A stretch of 64,000 nt of DNA from Gammaproteobacteria bacterium 50_400_T64 (GTDB lineage: Bacteria; Pseudomonadota; Gammaproteobacteria; Pseudomonadales; Porticoccaceae). Positions 51,891-61,218 of this stretch are shown here, one piece after another (within the stretch, counting starts at the first letter, position 1; the number at the start of each line of letters is the position of its first letter). The position numbers and the translations under genes were made by a program. Location of the stretch: contig MAAS01000005.1 in NCBI GenBank assembly GCA_002162755.1, positions 62,001 through 126,000 of the forward strand, given 5' to 3'. Under the pieces are notes generated by a model. The model made no database searches. It was not told the origin of the DNA and saw nothing but the letters and a program-made list of their open reading frames with translations.

Positions 51891-52711
51891 GTAGCCAGGA
51901 CAAAAAAGACCGCGAGCAAATCACCACTAAAATTTGGCGAGAAGAAGCGGAACCGGACAACCCCTTCGCCGCCACGGCAAGCTATTGTGCAGGCTATGAT
52001 GTTTACGGAGACCTGCTCGGCAAAGTCAGTTTTATTGAGTACCTCTGGCTTCTCTTCAAACTGGACCCGCCCAGTAAAGCACAGGTGCGTACACTCGAGG
52101 GGCTTGCCGTCGCCCTCGCCAACCCTGGCCCCCGCGACACGTCCGTGCGTGGCGCAATGAATGCGGGCGTTGGCGGCTCGACTCATGCCGCCGCATTGAT
52201 TGCCTCCATCTCTATCGGTGCCGGCAACCTTGGCGGGGCCCGCGAAGTCTTTACGGCTATGCAATATTGGCAACAATGCGGTACAGATATCGATAGCTGG
52301 ATCAATATTATTAAGAACCCGCCCCTCTATGACACCGGCGATGTCTGGCCAGAAATGGAACACACGCCGGGCTTTGATCCTAATGGCGCTAGCTGCCCAA
52401 AACCGGTACGACAGCTACTGAACCACCTCGCCAATATTGAACACAACGACGAGCTTATTTGGCTACAATCCAATCGCCTGCTACTAGAACAGCAGGCGCA
52501 ATCGCCACTGTCCTTTTCAGGTATTGCTGCAGCGACTTTTTTCACCCTTGACTTTAAGCCTGAAGAGGCTGAAATGCTCTTTCTACTGCTGCGGCTACCC
52601 GGTGCAGCGGCTCACGCTCTCGAGCAGGAAAGAATGGGATGGAATCGCTATCCATTCTTTGGTGCTGGCCTTACTCTAACGGATGATCCCGGCCCGTCGA
52701 CAAAGAAGTAA
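51887..52711 (+). CDS. citrate-synthase-fold protein A (citryl-CoA lyase-like)
   Basis: 274 residues, overlapping the ThDP gene by 4 bp. The segment AGYDVYGDLLGKVSFIEYLW then LLFKLDPPSKAQ and VALANPGPRDTSVRGAM resembles citrate synthase and citryl-CoA lyase proteins of about 260-280 residues. SIGAGNLGGAREVF aligns with the GPLHGGAN motif of citrate synthase, but the His is replaced by L115 before G116-G117. H159 in EMEHTPGFDPNG stands where the second catalytic His is expected. No Asp is evident in the PLSFSGIAAATFF segment that corresponds to the catalytic Asp motif. Activity on acyl-CoA/2-oxo acid is uncertain. It is paired with the next gene and could form a hetero-oligomer. Confidence 0.75.
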   Translation: MSSQDKKDREQITTKIWREEAEPDNPFAATASYCAGYDVYGDLLGKVSFIEYLWLLFKLDPPSKAQVRTLEGLAVALANPGPRDTSVRGAMNAGVGGSTHAAALIASISIGAGNLGGAREVFTAMQYWQQCGTDIDSWINIIKNPPLYDTGDVWPEMEHTPGFDPNGASCPKPVRQLLNHLANIEHNDELIWLQSNRLLLEQQAQSPLSFSGIAAATFFTLDFKPEEAEMLFLLLRLPGAAAHALEQERMGWNRYPFFGAGLTLTDDPGPSTKK

Positions 52712-52721
52712 GTAATAAGCA

Positions 52722-53549
52722 ATGAATACACAAAACAACACATCATTAACAGGCCCAGAACTGCTAAGCCATTATGAAGATAATTGGCAGACAGCGATGG
52801 GCGCCTGGTTTCCTGCAGAACGCGTGGTACTGCGGGGGAAAGATCTCTTTACAGAGCTGAATGATTATAGCTGGATGGAATATATCCTTTTTGCGGTCAC
52901 TGGCAAACACAACCCCAGGCTGGCAAAGATCATCGAAGGCTTATCCCTGCTAACGACTAGCTATCCTGACCCGAGGCTGTGGAACAATCGAATAGCGGCC
53001 CTTGCGGGAACGACTCGGTCGACGGGAGCCCTCGCCGTATCCGCAGGCGTCGCCGCATCTGAAGCCACGATTTACGGACTAAAGCCCATTAAAGGAGCGC
53101 TTAATTTCCTCTATCAAGCGGCGGAAAAGAAGAAACAAGGTATTTCTATTGAAGCAATTGTTAAAGAAGAACTCAAAGCCAAACGCTGCATCAGTGGTTA
53201 TGGTCGCCCCTTAACGGATGAAGATGAACGCATAGCCCCTGGGTTGCGCTTCCTGGCAAAAATGGACGCTGACAAGGGAGAATATTTAAAACTCGCCTTT
53301 GAAATAGAAGACTATCTAAAAGGTACGCGCTATAAATTCAAAATGAATATTGCGGCGTTTAATGCCGCAACCGCTGCAGATGCCGGCATGACAGCCGATG
53401 AGTACTACCACACGAGCACGATTGCATTTATTGGAGGAATACTCCCCAGCCACTTAAGTACACTCAGTAAACCCGAAGGTACTTTTTACCCCCTGAGTGT
53501 TGATCGTATTAACTCAACATCCGTAACCAAACGCAGTTGGGTTAATTAA
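52722..53549 (+). CDS. citrate-synthase-fold protein B, strongly diverged
   Basis: 275 residues, 10 bp after protein A. It has the same overall outline as A: ELNDYSWMEYILFAVTGKH, PDPRLWNNRIAALAGTTRST, SEATIYGLKPIKGALNFLYQ and GYGRPLTDEDERIAPGL. The GPLHGGAN-equivalent is GLKPIKGA (119-126) with no His, and the second His position is Y160 in SGYGRPL. The Asp-motif segment reads KMNIAAFNAA, also without Asp. So B lacks all three classical catalytic residues and may be a structural or substrate-binding partner of A. The last base of its TAA is the first of the next ATG. Confidence 0.7.
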   Translation: MNTQNNTSLTGPELLSHYEDNWQTAMGAWFPAERVVLRGKDLFTELNDYSWMEYILFAVTGKHNPRLAKIIEGLSLLTTSYPDPRLWNNRIAALAGTTRSTGALAVSAGVAASEATIYGLKPIKGALNFLYQAAEKKKQGISIEAIVKEELKAKRCISGYGRPLTDEDERIAPGLRFLAKMDADKGEYLKLAFEIEDYLKGTRYKFKMNIAAFNAATAADAGMTADEYYHTSTIAFIGGILPSHLSTLSKPEGTFYPLSVDRINSTSVTKRSWVN

Positions 53550-55657
53550 TGATGTTTTTTAAACGCTACTTACCACTTGTCATCACAATATTTCTGCTGC
53601 CGGCCCTCACGGCAATAGCGCAAGATGAAGATGAGCTGGCCAGTTTTTTTGGCGACGAAGAATTTATTAGTATTGCAACGGGAACATCCCAGCCCATCTC
53701 GAAAGCCCCTGCTGTCGCATCCGTTATTACAGCAAAGAATATTCTTCAAATAGGGGCAACAGATATCGATGAAATTTTAGAAACCGTCCCGGGTTTACAT
53801 GTTTCAAGAAATGCAGGCTACACCCCTATTTACAGCTTTAGAGGTATTCATACCACCACCAATCCACAAGTACTTATGCTGATTAATGGCATCCCTCTGA
53901 CCAACCTTTTCTACGGCGATCGAAATTTAGCCTGGGGCGGGATGCCTGTTGAGGCGATATCTCGTATTGAAATTATTCGAGGCCCAGGGTCCGCAGTTTA
54001 TGGTGCGGATGCCTTTGCGGGTGTTATTAACATAATTACCCGGACGCCAGCAGAAGTTTCTGGCACCTCTGGCGGCATTCGCTACGGCACATCGAACAGC
54101 AAGAATTTTTGGCTACAAACCGGCGGAGAGGCTAACGGGCTCGGTTATATGGCAATAATTGAAGGCCGTAAAACCGATGGTAGTAGTGAAAGAATCGGCA
54201 ACGATGCCCAATCAATATTGGATGCTCTCACCGGTACCAACGCATCTCTGGCACCCGGAAGCATCAACCGGGAAGGCAAGAGTATCGATACCAGGCTAGA
54301 ACTCACTTATGGGAAATTCACTTTTCATGCCGGTAGCCAAATAAGAAAACAGCTTGGCCTTGGTACCGGTGTTGCTCAAGCTCTAGACCCAAAAGGGCAA
54401 GCCGCCAGCGAACGTTATAATGCTGACCTTAGCTACGATAATATCAACTTCACTCAGAATATCGGTATTAAGGCGACTGTTAGCTATCTTCAGACCAGCC
54501 AGGAGGTCGATGAAAACTTAATCCTATTACCGCCAGGCACGACAGTCTCCCCATCAAATTCATTCCCCTACCCCAGCGGACTCATAGGCAACCCTGAAGT
54601 TTACGAACGCCATTACCGCACAAACCTGAATGCAACCTATCGCGGTATTGCCCGTCATGAGTTCATGGGTGGCATTGGTTATTATTTTGGTGACATCTAT
54701 AAAACCAGGGAAGAAAAGAACTTCGGTCTTAACCCTGCCACAGGCCTTCCCATTTTACCCGGCAGCCCTCTCGTCGATGTTTCTGATACCCCCCTTGTTT
54801 TCCTTGATGAAAACGAACGTGAAAATAGCCATGTATTTATACAGGATGTGTGGCATTTAGCCGATGATTGGGAGCTAACAACTGGCATACGCTTTGATCA
54901 CTATTCAGATTTCGGTGACACCACGAACCCTCGCATCGCACTCGTCTGGTCAGCACGACACAACCTAACCGTAAAAGCATTATACGGTGAAGCATTTAGG
55001 GCACCGTCGTTTGGAGAAGCAGGCGAACAAACTAACCCGCTATTTCTTGGTAATCCTGACCTGGAACCGGAAACACTAAAAAGTTACGAATTGGCTTTTA
55101 ACTATAAACCCACCTACGACTTAAGTGTTGACCTCAACCTCTTCCAGTATTACTGGAAAGATATTATTCAGTTTGTCCCCAATGCCAACCAAACTCGTAC
55201 TGCACAGAATACTGGAGAACAGGAAGGCCATGGCATTGAGCTCGAAGCATCGTGGCAGGTGAATGACCATCTATCCGTGCTGAGTAATTACTCATGGCAA
55301 AAATCAGAAGATGAACTTAATAACGCCGACACTGCAAATGCACCAGAACAGCAGTTCTATATACGCACCAACATCGCCTTAGCGAATGAATGGGACATTA
55401 GTCTTCAGGCCAATCGCGTAATGGATAGGAATCGAGTATTTAACGACAACAGAAAAGATATCAAGGATTATACGACTATCGACTTCACGCTTCGCAAGTC
55501 ATTTACTGATAAGTTAGAACTAGGACTGATTGGCAAAAATATTTTTAATGATGATGCCCGAGAGCCTAGCATCAACGGACAACCCCTACCTGCTATTAGC
55601 AATGACCTCCCCCTAGAACGTCGTCGTATTTATGGCGATATTCGCTATAAATTTTAA
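53549..55657 (+). CDS. TonB-dependent receptor in a sensory operon
   Basis: 702 residues. The signal peptide ends TAIAQDEDE, and the start of the mature part is acidic (DEDELASFFGDEEFISIATG), a form seen in CirA/BtuB-like receptors without a typical TonB box. The plug has VASVITAKNILQIGATDIDE, ILETVPGLHVSRNAGY, RGIHTTTNPQVLMLINGI and IEIIRGPGSAVYGADAFAG then VINIITR. The barrel ends GDIRYKF. It overlaps protein B by one base and is followed by a PF04392-like binding protein (23 bp) and a hybrid kinase. The order receptor, periplasmic binding protein, sensor kinase suggests a signalling or sensing system for the ligand rather than uptake alone. Confidence 0.88.
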   Translation: MMFFKRYLPLVITIFLLPALTAIAQDEDELASFFGDEEFISIATGTSQPISKAPAVASVITAKNILQIGATDIDEILETVPGLHVSRNAGYTPIYSFRGIHTTTNPQVLMLINGIPLTNLFYGDRNLAWGGMPVEAISRIEIIRGPGSAVYGADAFAGVINIITRTPAEVSGTSGGIRYGTSNSKNFWLQTGGEANGLGYMAIIEGRKTDGSSERIGNDAQSILDALTGTNASLAPGSINREGKSIDTRLELTYGKFTFHAGSQIRKQLGLGTGVAQALDPKGQAASERYNADLSYDNINFTQNIGIKATVSYLQTSQEVDENLILLPPGTTVSPSNSFPYPSGLIGNPEVYERHYRTNLNATYRGIARHEFMGGIGYYFGDIYKTREEKNFGLNPATGLPILPGSPLVDVSDTPLVFLDENERENSHVFIQDVWHLADDWELTTGIRFDHYSDFGDTTNPRIALVWSARHNLTVKALYGEAFRAPSFGEAGEQTNPLFLGNPDLEPETLKSYELAFNYKPTYDLSVDLNLFQYYWKDIIQFVPNANQTRTAQNTGEQEGHGIELEASWQVNDHLSVLSNYSWQKSEDELNNADTANAPEQQFYIRTNIALANEWDISLQANRVMDRNRVFNDNRKDIKDYTTIDFTLRKSFTDKLELGLIGKNIFNDDAREPSINGQPLPAISNDLPLERRRIYGDIRYKF

Positions 55658-55680
55658 AAAATAATCTAAATATTTCGCTA

Positions 55681-56631
55681 ATGATTTTACGTTTTATAAA
55701 AAAAGACAACTCATTCACTTCCCAATGGATGCGCTCATCATTGCTCGCCCTGATTTTACTCGGGCAGATATTCCTGCCCTGCAATGCTTTATCGTCAGGC
55801 CTACTTGTTGTCTACCCCTCGGTAAAGGCGCCTTACAACAAAATATACCAAGCTATTATTAAAGGGATACGCGAAAGCTACCCCGGCACAACTCAAAAAA
55901 TTGAACTTACAGCCAATGATAAAAATGAGGTACTGAGTAAAGGCGTTGAAAAATATCAGCCCGATATATTGATAACCCTCGGAAAGGAATCACTTAATAC
56001 AGTAAGCCAATTAAAGCTACCTGTTCCCATCGTTGCGGGGGCCATAACAAAAACAGAGCAGCCTGTTTCAGGTATTTCAATGACCCCTGACCCCGAAGTT
56101 CTTTTATCGAACTTATTAACAATGGCACCCTTTGTCGATAATATTTATGTTGTTGCTGACATTAACCGACGCGATCAGCTAGAACGCGCTGAAATCTACT
56201 TAAAAAAACAAGGAAAAACACTGCACAGTGAAGAGGCGGAATCTCTACAACAAGCTGCAGAAAAATACCTTAAAATAATAAACAAGGCCACAAGTAACGA
56301 TGCTATTTGGCTCATGCGCGGCGCCAACCTCAATGAGCCTAGTATATTGATGCTAATTCTAGAAGCCGCCTGGAAGAAAAAAATAGCCGTTTTTTCATCC
56401 AACCCTAGTCATGTCAAACGCGGGGCGCTATTCTCTGTTTATCCTGACAACGAGAAAATGGGCGTAGCTCTAGCCGAAATTGCACAGCAACACGAGAAGA
56501 CGACTAACGCACAAAATATGGGTTTAGTGCCTCTTAGAAATGTACATCTTATTATCAATAAACGCACCAGCAAGCACCTGGGCATCATACCCAACAGTAT
56601 CCGTGGACTAAATATCCACCGGATGTTATAG
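55681..56631 (+). CDS. periplasmic substrate-binding protein, PF04392-like (ABC_sub_bind)
   Basis: 316 residues. A signal sequence covers about 16-40 (WMRSSLLALILLGQIFLPCN); a Cys in it (LPCNALSS) is possible as a lipobox but weak. The mature part has a periplasmic-binding fold with LLVVYPSVKAPYNKIYQAII, DILITLGKESLNTVSQLKLP, PIVAGAITKTEQPVSGISMT and PSILMLILEAAWKKKIAVFS, resembling the PF04392 family. No ABC permease or ATPase is nearby, so a role as ligand-presenting co-sensor for the kinase 12 bp downstream is more likely than transport. The ribosome site is poor, hinting at translational coupling. Confidence 0.8.
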   Translation: MILRFIKKDNSFTSQWMRSSLLALILLGQIFLPCNALSSGLLVVYPSVKAPYNKIYQAIIKGIRESYPGTTQKIELTANDKNEVLSKGVEKYQPDILITLGKESLNTVSQLKLPVPIVAGAITKTEQPVSGISMTPDPEVLLSNLLTMAPFVDNIYVVADINRRDQLERAEIYLKKQGKTLHSEEAESLQQAAEKYLKIINKATSNDAIWLMRGANLNEPSILMLILEAAWKKKIAVFSSNPSHVKRGALFSVYPDNEKMGVALAEIAQQHEKTTNAQNMGLVPLRNVHLIINKRTSKHLGIIPNSIRGLNIHRML

Positions 56632-56643
56632 GGGTTTTGACTA

Positions 56644-59600
56644 ATGTTTAGGCAAACAGGAAAGAAACTACTAAACCTTCAATTCAGTCAACAGCTGATC
56701 ATTATTTTCATCATTGCTGTCATCCTGATGTCAACACTCGTCTCCTTTGCCGTAGGCCGTAAGACTAACGACATCCTTAAAAAACAAATGCATGCCCAGG
56801 GCATTCAAATAACCCAAACATTTGCCTCTCAAAGTAAACTCGCTCTACTTTACCAAAGTGAATACGCCGCACAAAGCGCTGTAAAGTCGATCGCAGGCTT
56901 CCCCGATATTGAAGTTTTACAACTAAAAGCTATAGACGGGACCGTCTTATACCATGCTCGTAACATTGACATCACGACGACCAAAACCGTCGTCAGCAAA
57001 GACTCAGCTATTCATGTTTTTGAAGATGAAGGTGAATGGATTTTTTCTGCTCCTGTTTTTTCCGAAGCTGGTTTTGATGAGGAATTAACAGATATTTATC
57101 AGGAAACTGAAGAAGAAAATACCTTGCTAGGCCACGTTACACTTTCAATGAGCAAAGCCCCTCTTCTATTAATGCAACGGAAAACCTATCAGACCAGCTT
57201 TATTGTAGCCTTTGCAATTGCAATTTTAATCATTTTAACTCTTTATCGAATATCAAGACGAATCACTAAACCTGTAGAACAACTTGCCCTGGTAATGGGC
57301 CAGGCTGAACAGGGTAACACTGCCATCCGAGCCACTATTGGAGGCCAGCCTGATGTTGCTAAAATGCAACATGCCTTCAATACAATGATGGATGGCATCG
57401 AAAATAGAGAAGAAGAACTTAAAACAGCACATGATAAAGCCCTCGAAACTGCGAGAGTTAAGGGCGAATTCGTGGCGAATGTTACCCATGAATTACGCAC
57501 ACCACTTAATGCTGTTCTCGGCATGATGGATTTATTGAATGAAACTCGGCTCAATGCTCGGCAGGCCGAATATATCGATATTGCAAAAAACTCAGGAGAG
57601 AATTTACTCGACTTAATTGAAGATATCCTTGATTTCTCAAAAATGGAAACGGGGAATATGGATATTCATTTACAAGAAACGAATATTCGTGATCTTGCCG
57701 AGGAGGTTATCCAGCTTCTTTCCACCCAGGCCCTGAGTAAAAAATTAAACTTCGGCTATGATATAGAAGATAATTCAACATCATACCTTGTACACATTGA
57801 TGCTGCCAAAACACGGCAAGTCCTTATTAATTTGTTAGGCAATGCTATAAAGTTCACTGATACCGGTGAAGTCTTTTTACGTATCCGATATAAACGTGGC
57901 CCCCTTCCTCAAATTGAATTTGAAATACGTGATACAGGGATCGGCATTAAAGAAGAAAGTCAATTGAGTATTTTTGACGCATTCACACAGGCCGACTCTT
58001 CAACTACCAAAGCTTATACCGGCACCGGCCTTGGACTAACAATTTGCAAACAAATCATCGAGCTGATGGGTGGCGAAATAGCACTCAACAGCGTACCAAC
58101 GAAAGGATCGACATTCACATTCACCATACCGATTGAACGCCTAACCACGGAACCCGGCAGCCACATCGGGCTATCGCTTGATGAGCAAAGACATGCATTA
58201 TTGATCACCTCTAGCGTGATCGTTAGGCTATTCACCACCTCCGCCATACAAACCAATGATTTTCTCTGTATCACCACAGGGAGTTTACGTGCCGCCCAAT
58301 TGGAAATATCTCGTCTTGAAAAGGCTGAGATTGATTTTGAGTTTATTATAATTGACGAAGAACTTTATTATCTCAATGAACAAGAGTTCCTACCCTTATT
58401 ATCGCGACTGATCTCTAAACACAATGTAACAGTTGCTATTCTTGTCAATCCATTTAGATCACTCAAGCTCGAATCGCATCGTTTTTTAACCATTGAAAAA
58501 CCTTTGTTGCGATCTTCTTTTGACCAACTTTTTAATATTAAAGCTAGTGCACTCACCAGCAATCCCGGACAACAGGTGATACGAGCAAAAACCCAAGCTA
58601 CTGCCAACCATGCTGATGAAAACGTACTCATTGTGGACGACAACAGGGTGAACCAACAAGTTGCCCGAGAAATGCTGAACAAACTTGGTTATCGATCAGA
58701 CATAGCGATTAATGGCCAAGATGCAGTTACAAAAGTACAAAGGCATAGTTACAGTCTAATTCTAATGGATTGCAATATGCCTGTGATGGATGGTTTTGAG
58801 GCAACTCAGGAAATTCGCAAATTAGAAACGAATACACATATACCCATCATTGCCATGAGTGCAAACACCTCCACTGAAGATAAGAATAAATACCTTGTTT
58901 CAGGAATGGATGGATCAATCGGAAAACCCCTAAGGCTTAACAAACTCCGCGACGAACTCATACACTGGATATCTAATCCGCACGTAGAAATTTTAGAAAA
59001 TAACGTTAGTAACGTCGAATCTACGCAGCAAGAAGAAACCGAAGTATTAGCTTACAACCCAAAAATAATGGAAGACCTCTTCGAAGGCATCGGCGATGTC
59101 GTCATAAAAATGCTTGAAGCCTTTCTTGAAGACTCACCTATATATATCGACTCACTTAAACAGGCACTGCAGCGAGGCAGCTCAAAAAATGTACGAGAAC
59201 TTGCCCACACATTAAAAGGTAGCGCAAGTAACTTTGGAGCAAACAACTTTCTTGAAACAGCAAAAATTATTGAACACCTTGCTAAAAACCAACAACTACA
59301 CCAGTGCGATATTTACATTGAAGCATTAGTTGATGACTTTCAAATTTTAAAACGCGATATTGAAAACAATATTCTCAATCCTCTATCAAATGCAGAGGAT
59401 ATTAACCAACAGAAGCACAAACTTCTTATTGTCGATGACGATCGCACAATACGCCTTGCCTTAAAAAACATGTTTACCGATAAAAAATTTCTTATTTTTG
59501 AAGCAAGAAATGGCCAACAGGCAATAAGCTTTTGTAAACAGGACACACCCGATCTCATACTGATGGATGCCATCATGCCTGAAATTGATGGCTTCGAAGC

Positions 59601-61161
59601 ATGCAAAACCATCCGTACTCTTCCCAATTTTAATGAAACACCCATCTTGATGATCACCTCCCTTGAAGATGACGAGGCCATTAACAAAGCATTTACTTCT
59701 GGCGCTACTGACTACATTACCAAGCCCCTAAACTTCACAGTCCTCAAAGAAAGAGTTTCTCGGCTGTTACAGGCTAACCGTGTTGAAAAACGCGTTAAAG
59801 AACTTGCTTACCATGACTCCCTTACAGGCCTGCCCAATCGTAGTAAATTAATGCAGGACCTGCGCTTAATTCTTAATCGCGCAAAGCTTGATAATTCAAG
59901 CTTTGCTGTACTATTCATGGATCTGGATCACTTTAAAAACATTAATGATTCTCTTGGGCATAATATTGGCGACTTACTACTTAAGGCGGTTGCCGACCGA
60001 TTACAAAGTGCCGTTCGTGAAAGCGACTTTGTAGCCCGCCTTGGTGGTGACGAATTCACTATTGTTCTTGAAAATATTGACGGCCCTGAAGCGATCAGTA
60101 CCATCGCACAAAATATTTGCAGTTCAATCAGCAGCCCTTTCGTCTTTATCCAGCAAAAAATGTTCGTTACCGCTAGTCTGGGGATTTCTGTGTACCCAGA
60201 CGATGGCGACGATGTTAACGCCTTACTCAAACATGCTGACCTCGCGATGTTTAGTGCAAAAAAGAGTAGGAATAATTACAGCTTTTACCAACAGGGGATG
60301 GAGGATAAGGTTGCACGACGCTTAGAGCTTGAACATCAGTTACGTTATGCAATTAAGCACGATCAATTAGTTCTTCACTATCAGCCACAACTCGAACTCA
60401 AATCAAACAGAATTATCGCTGCCGAAACACTCATCCGCTGGGAACACCCTACGCACGGCTTCCTAAGCCCAGCTGAGTTTATACCCCTTGCTGAAGAAAC
60501 GGGGTTAATCAAAGATTTAACCTTTTGGGTAATTAGCCAAACATTTGCACAAATAAGCGAATGGCAGAAACAAAAATTTGACGTCAAACTCTCTATTAAT
60601 CTATCTGCAAAAGACCTTGAGACCCCTGGCGCACTATCTGACTTTCTAAAACATCAACTGGAGAAAACAGGGGTCTCCCCAGCCCTTGTCGAACTTGAGC
60701 TCACTGAAAGTATGCTCATGGACGATCCCGAAAAAAGCAAGAAGGAATTACTTGCTCTAAAAGACATGGGCTTTGTTTTAGCTATTGATGATTTTGGCAC
60801 TGGTTATTCATCGCTTAACTATTTGAAAAACCTTCCCGTCGATATATTAAAAATTGACCGTTCTTTTATTAAAGAGATTGAAATCAATTCCGATGACAAG
60901 CCCATCGTTAAAGGTATTATTGCTCTAGCCGATAGTTTAAGTCTCACCACTATTGCAGAAGGGGTGGAAAACGAACAACAGATGGCCATCGTAAAAGAAC
61001 TTGGCTGTAATACTGTACAGGGCTATCTAATTAGCCGCCCCTTGCCAAGGGAAGAGTTCGAGCGAATCTACCTGAGTGAATTCAAAGTCAGAGGGGAATC
61101 TCACCGTAAGAAACAACGTGACAAACCTAAGGAAGGCAGTTCAGATAATTCACGCCGCTAG
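56644..61161 (+). CDS. hybrid sensor kinase / phosphorelay protein with GGDEF and EAL domains
   Basis: 1505 residues. In order: TM helix about 16-37; periplasmic sensor about 38-180; TM helix about 182-202; HAMP about 203-255; HisKA with H282 (NVTHELRTPLN); HATPase with DTGIGIKEES and GTGLGLTICKQII; first receiver with D709 (LILMDCNMPVMDG); Hpt with H855 (AHTLKGSASNFG); second receiver with D975 (LILMDAIMPEIDG); GGDEF at 1134-1138 (LGGDEFTIVL), with DLDHFKNIND upstream; EAL domain with E1261 (ETLIRW), INLSA, LELTES and DDFGTGYSS. The catalytic residues of both c-di-GMP domains look intact. It should turn a periplasmic signal into phosphorelay and c-di-GMP changes. It lies 12 bp after the binding protein. 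Confidence 0.92.
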   Translation: MFRQTGKKLLNLQFSQQLIIIFIIAVILMSTLVSFAVGRKTNDILKKQMHAQGIQITQTFASQSKLALLYQSEYAAQSAVKSIAGFPDIEVLQLKAIDGTVLYHARNIDITTTKTVVSKDSAIHVFEDEGEWIFSAPVFSEAGFDEELTDIYQETEEENTLLGHVTLSMSKAPLLLMQRKTYQTSFIVAFAIAILIILTLYRISRRITKPVEQLALVMGQAEQGNTAIRATIGGQPDVAKMQHAFNTMMDGIENREEELKTAHDKALETARVKGEFVANVTHELRTPLNAVLGMMDLLNETRLNARQAEYIDIAKNSGENLLDLIEDILDFSKMETGNMDIHLQETNIRDLAEEVIQLLSTQALSKKLNFGYDIEDNSTSYLVHIDAAKTRQVLINLLGNAIKFTDTGEVFLRIRYKRGPLPQIEFEIRDTGIGIKEESQLSIFDAFTQADSSTTKAYTGTGLGLTICKQIIELMGGEIALNSVPTKGSTFTFTIPIERLTTEPGSHIGLSLDEQRHALLITSSVIVRLFTTSAIQTNDFLCITTGSLRAAQLEISRLEKAEIDFEFIIIDEELYYLNEQEFLPLLSRLISKHNVTVAILVNPFRSLKLESHRFLTIEKPLLRSSFDQLFNIKASALTSNPGQQVIRAKTQATANHADENVLIVDDNRVNQQVAREMLNKLGYRSDIAINGQDAVTKVQRHSYSLILMDCNMPVMDGFEATQEIRKLETNTHIPIIAMSANTSTEDKNKYLVSGMDGSIGKPLRLNKLRDELIHWISNPHVEILENNVSNVESTQQEETEVLAYNPKIMEDLFEGIGDVVIKMLEAFLEDSPIYIDSLKQALQRGSSKNVRELAHTLKGSASNFGANNFLETAKIIEHLAKNQQLHQCDIYIEALVDDFQILKRDIENNILNPLSNAEDINQQKHKLLIVDDDRTIRLALKNMFTDKKFLIFEARNGQQAISFCKQDTPDLILMDAIMPEIDGFEACKTIRTLPNFNETPILMITSLEDDEAINKAFTSGATDYITKPLNFTVLKERVSRLLQANRVEKRVKELAYHDSLTGLPNRSKLMQDLRLILNRAKLDNSSFAVLFMDLDHFKNINDSLGHNIGDLLLKAVADRLQSAVRESDFVARLGGDEFTIVLENIDGPEAISTIAQNICSSISSPFVFIQQKMFVTASLGISVYPDDGDDVNALLKHADLAMFSAKKSRNNYSFYQQGMEDKVARRLELEHQLRYAIKHDQLVLHYQPQLELKSNRIIAAETLIRWEHPTHGFLSPAEFIPLAEETGLIKDLTFWVISQTFAQISEWQKQKFDVKLSINLSAKDLETPGALSDFLKHQLEKTGVSPALVELELTESMLMDDPEKSKKELLALKDMGFVLAIDDFGTGYSSLNYLKNLPVDILKIDRSFIKEIEINSDDKPIVKGIIALADSLSLTTIAEGVENEQQMAIVKELGCNTVQGYLISRPLPREEFERIYLSEFKVRGESHRKKQRDKPKEGSSDNSRR

Positions 61162-61184
61162 CAAGGGATAGCTTCGCTAGCGGC
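61154..61184 (+). terminator. hairpin at the end of the sensory operon
   Basis: GCCGCTAGC (61154-61162) and GCTAGCGGC (61176-61184) form a perfect 9-bp stem over the TAG stop of the hybrid kinase gene. No T-run follows. Possible terminator or mRNA end. Confidence 0.45.
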
Positions 61185-61218
61185 TCACTGCATATATCAA
61201 GCAGAACCTTTTAGTTAT

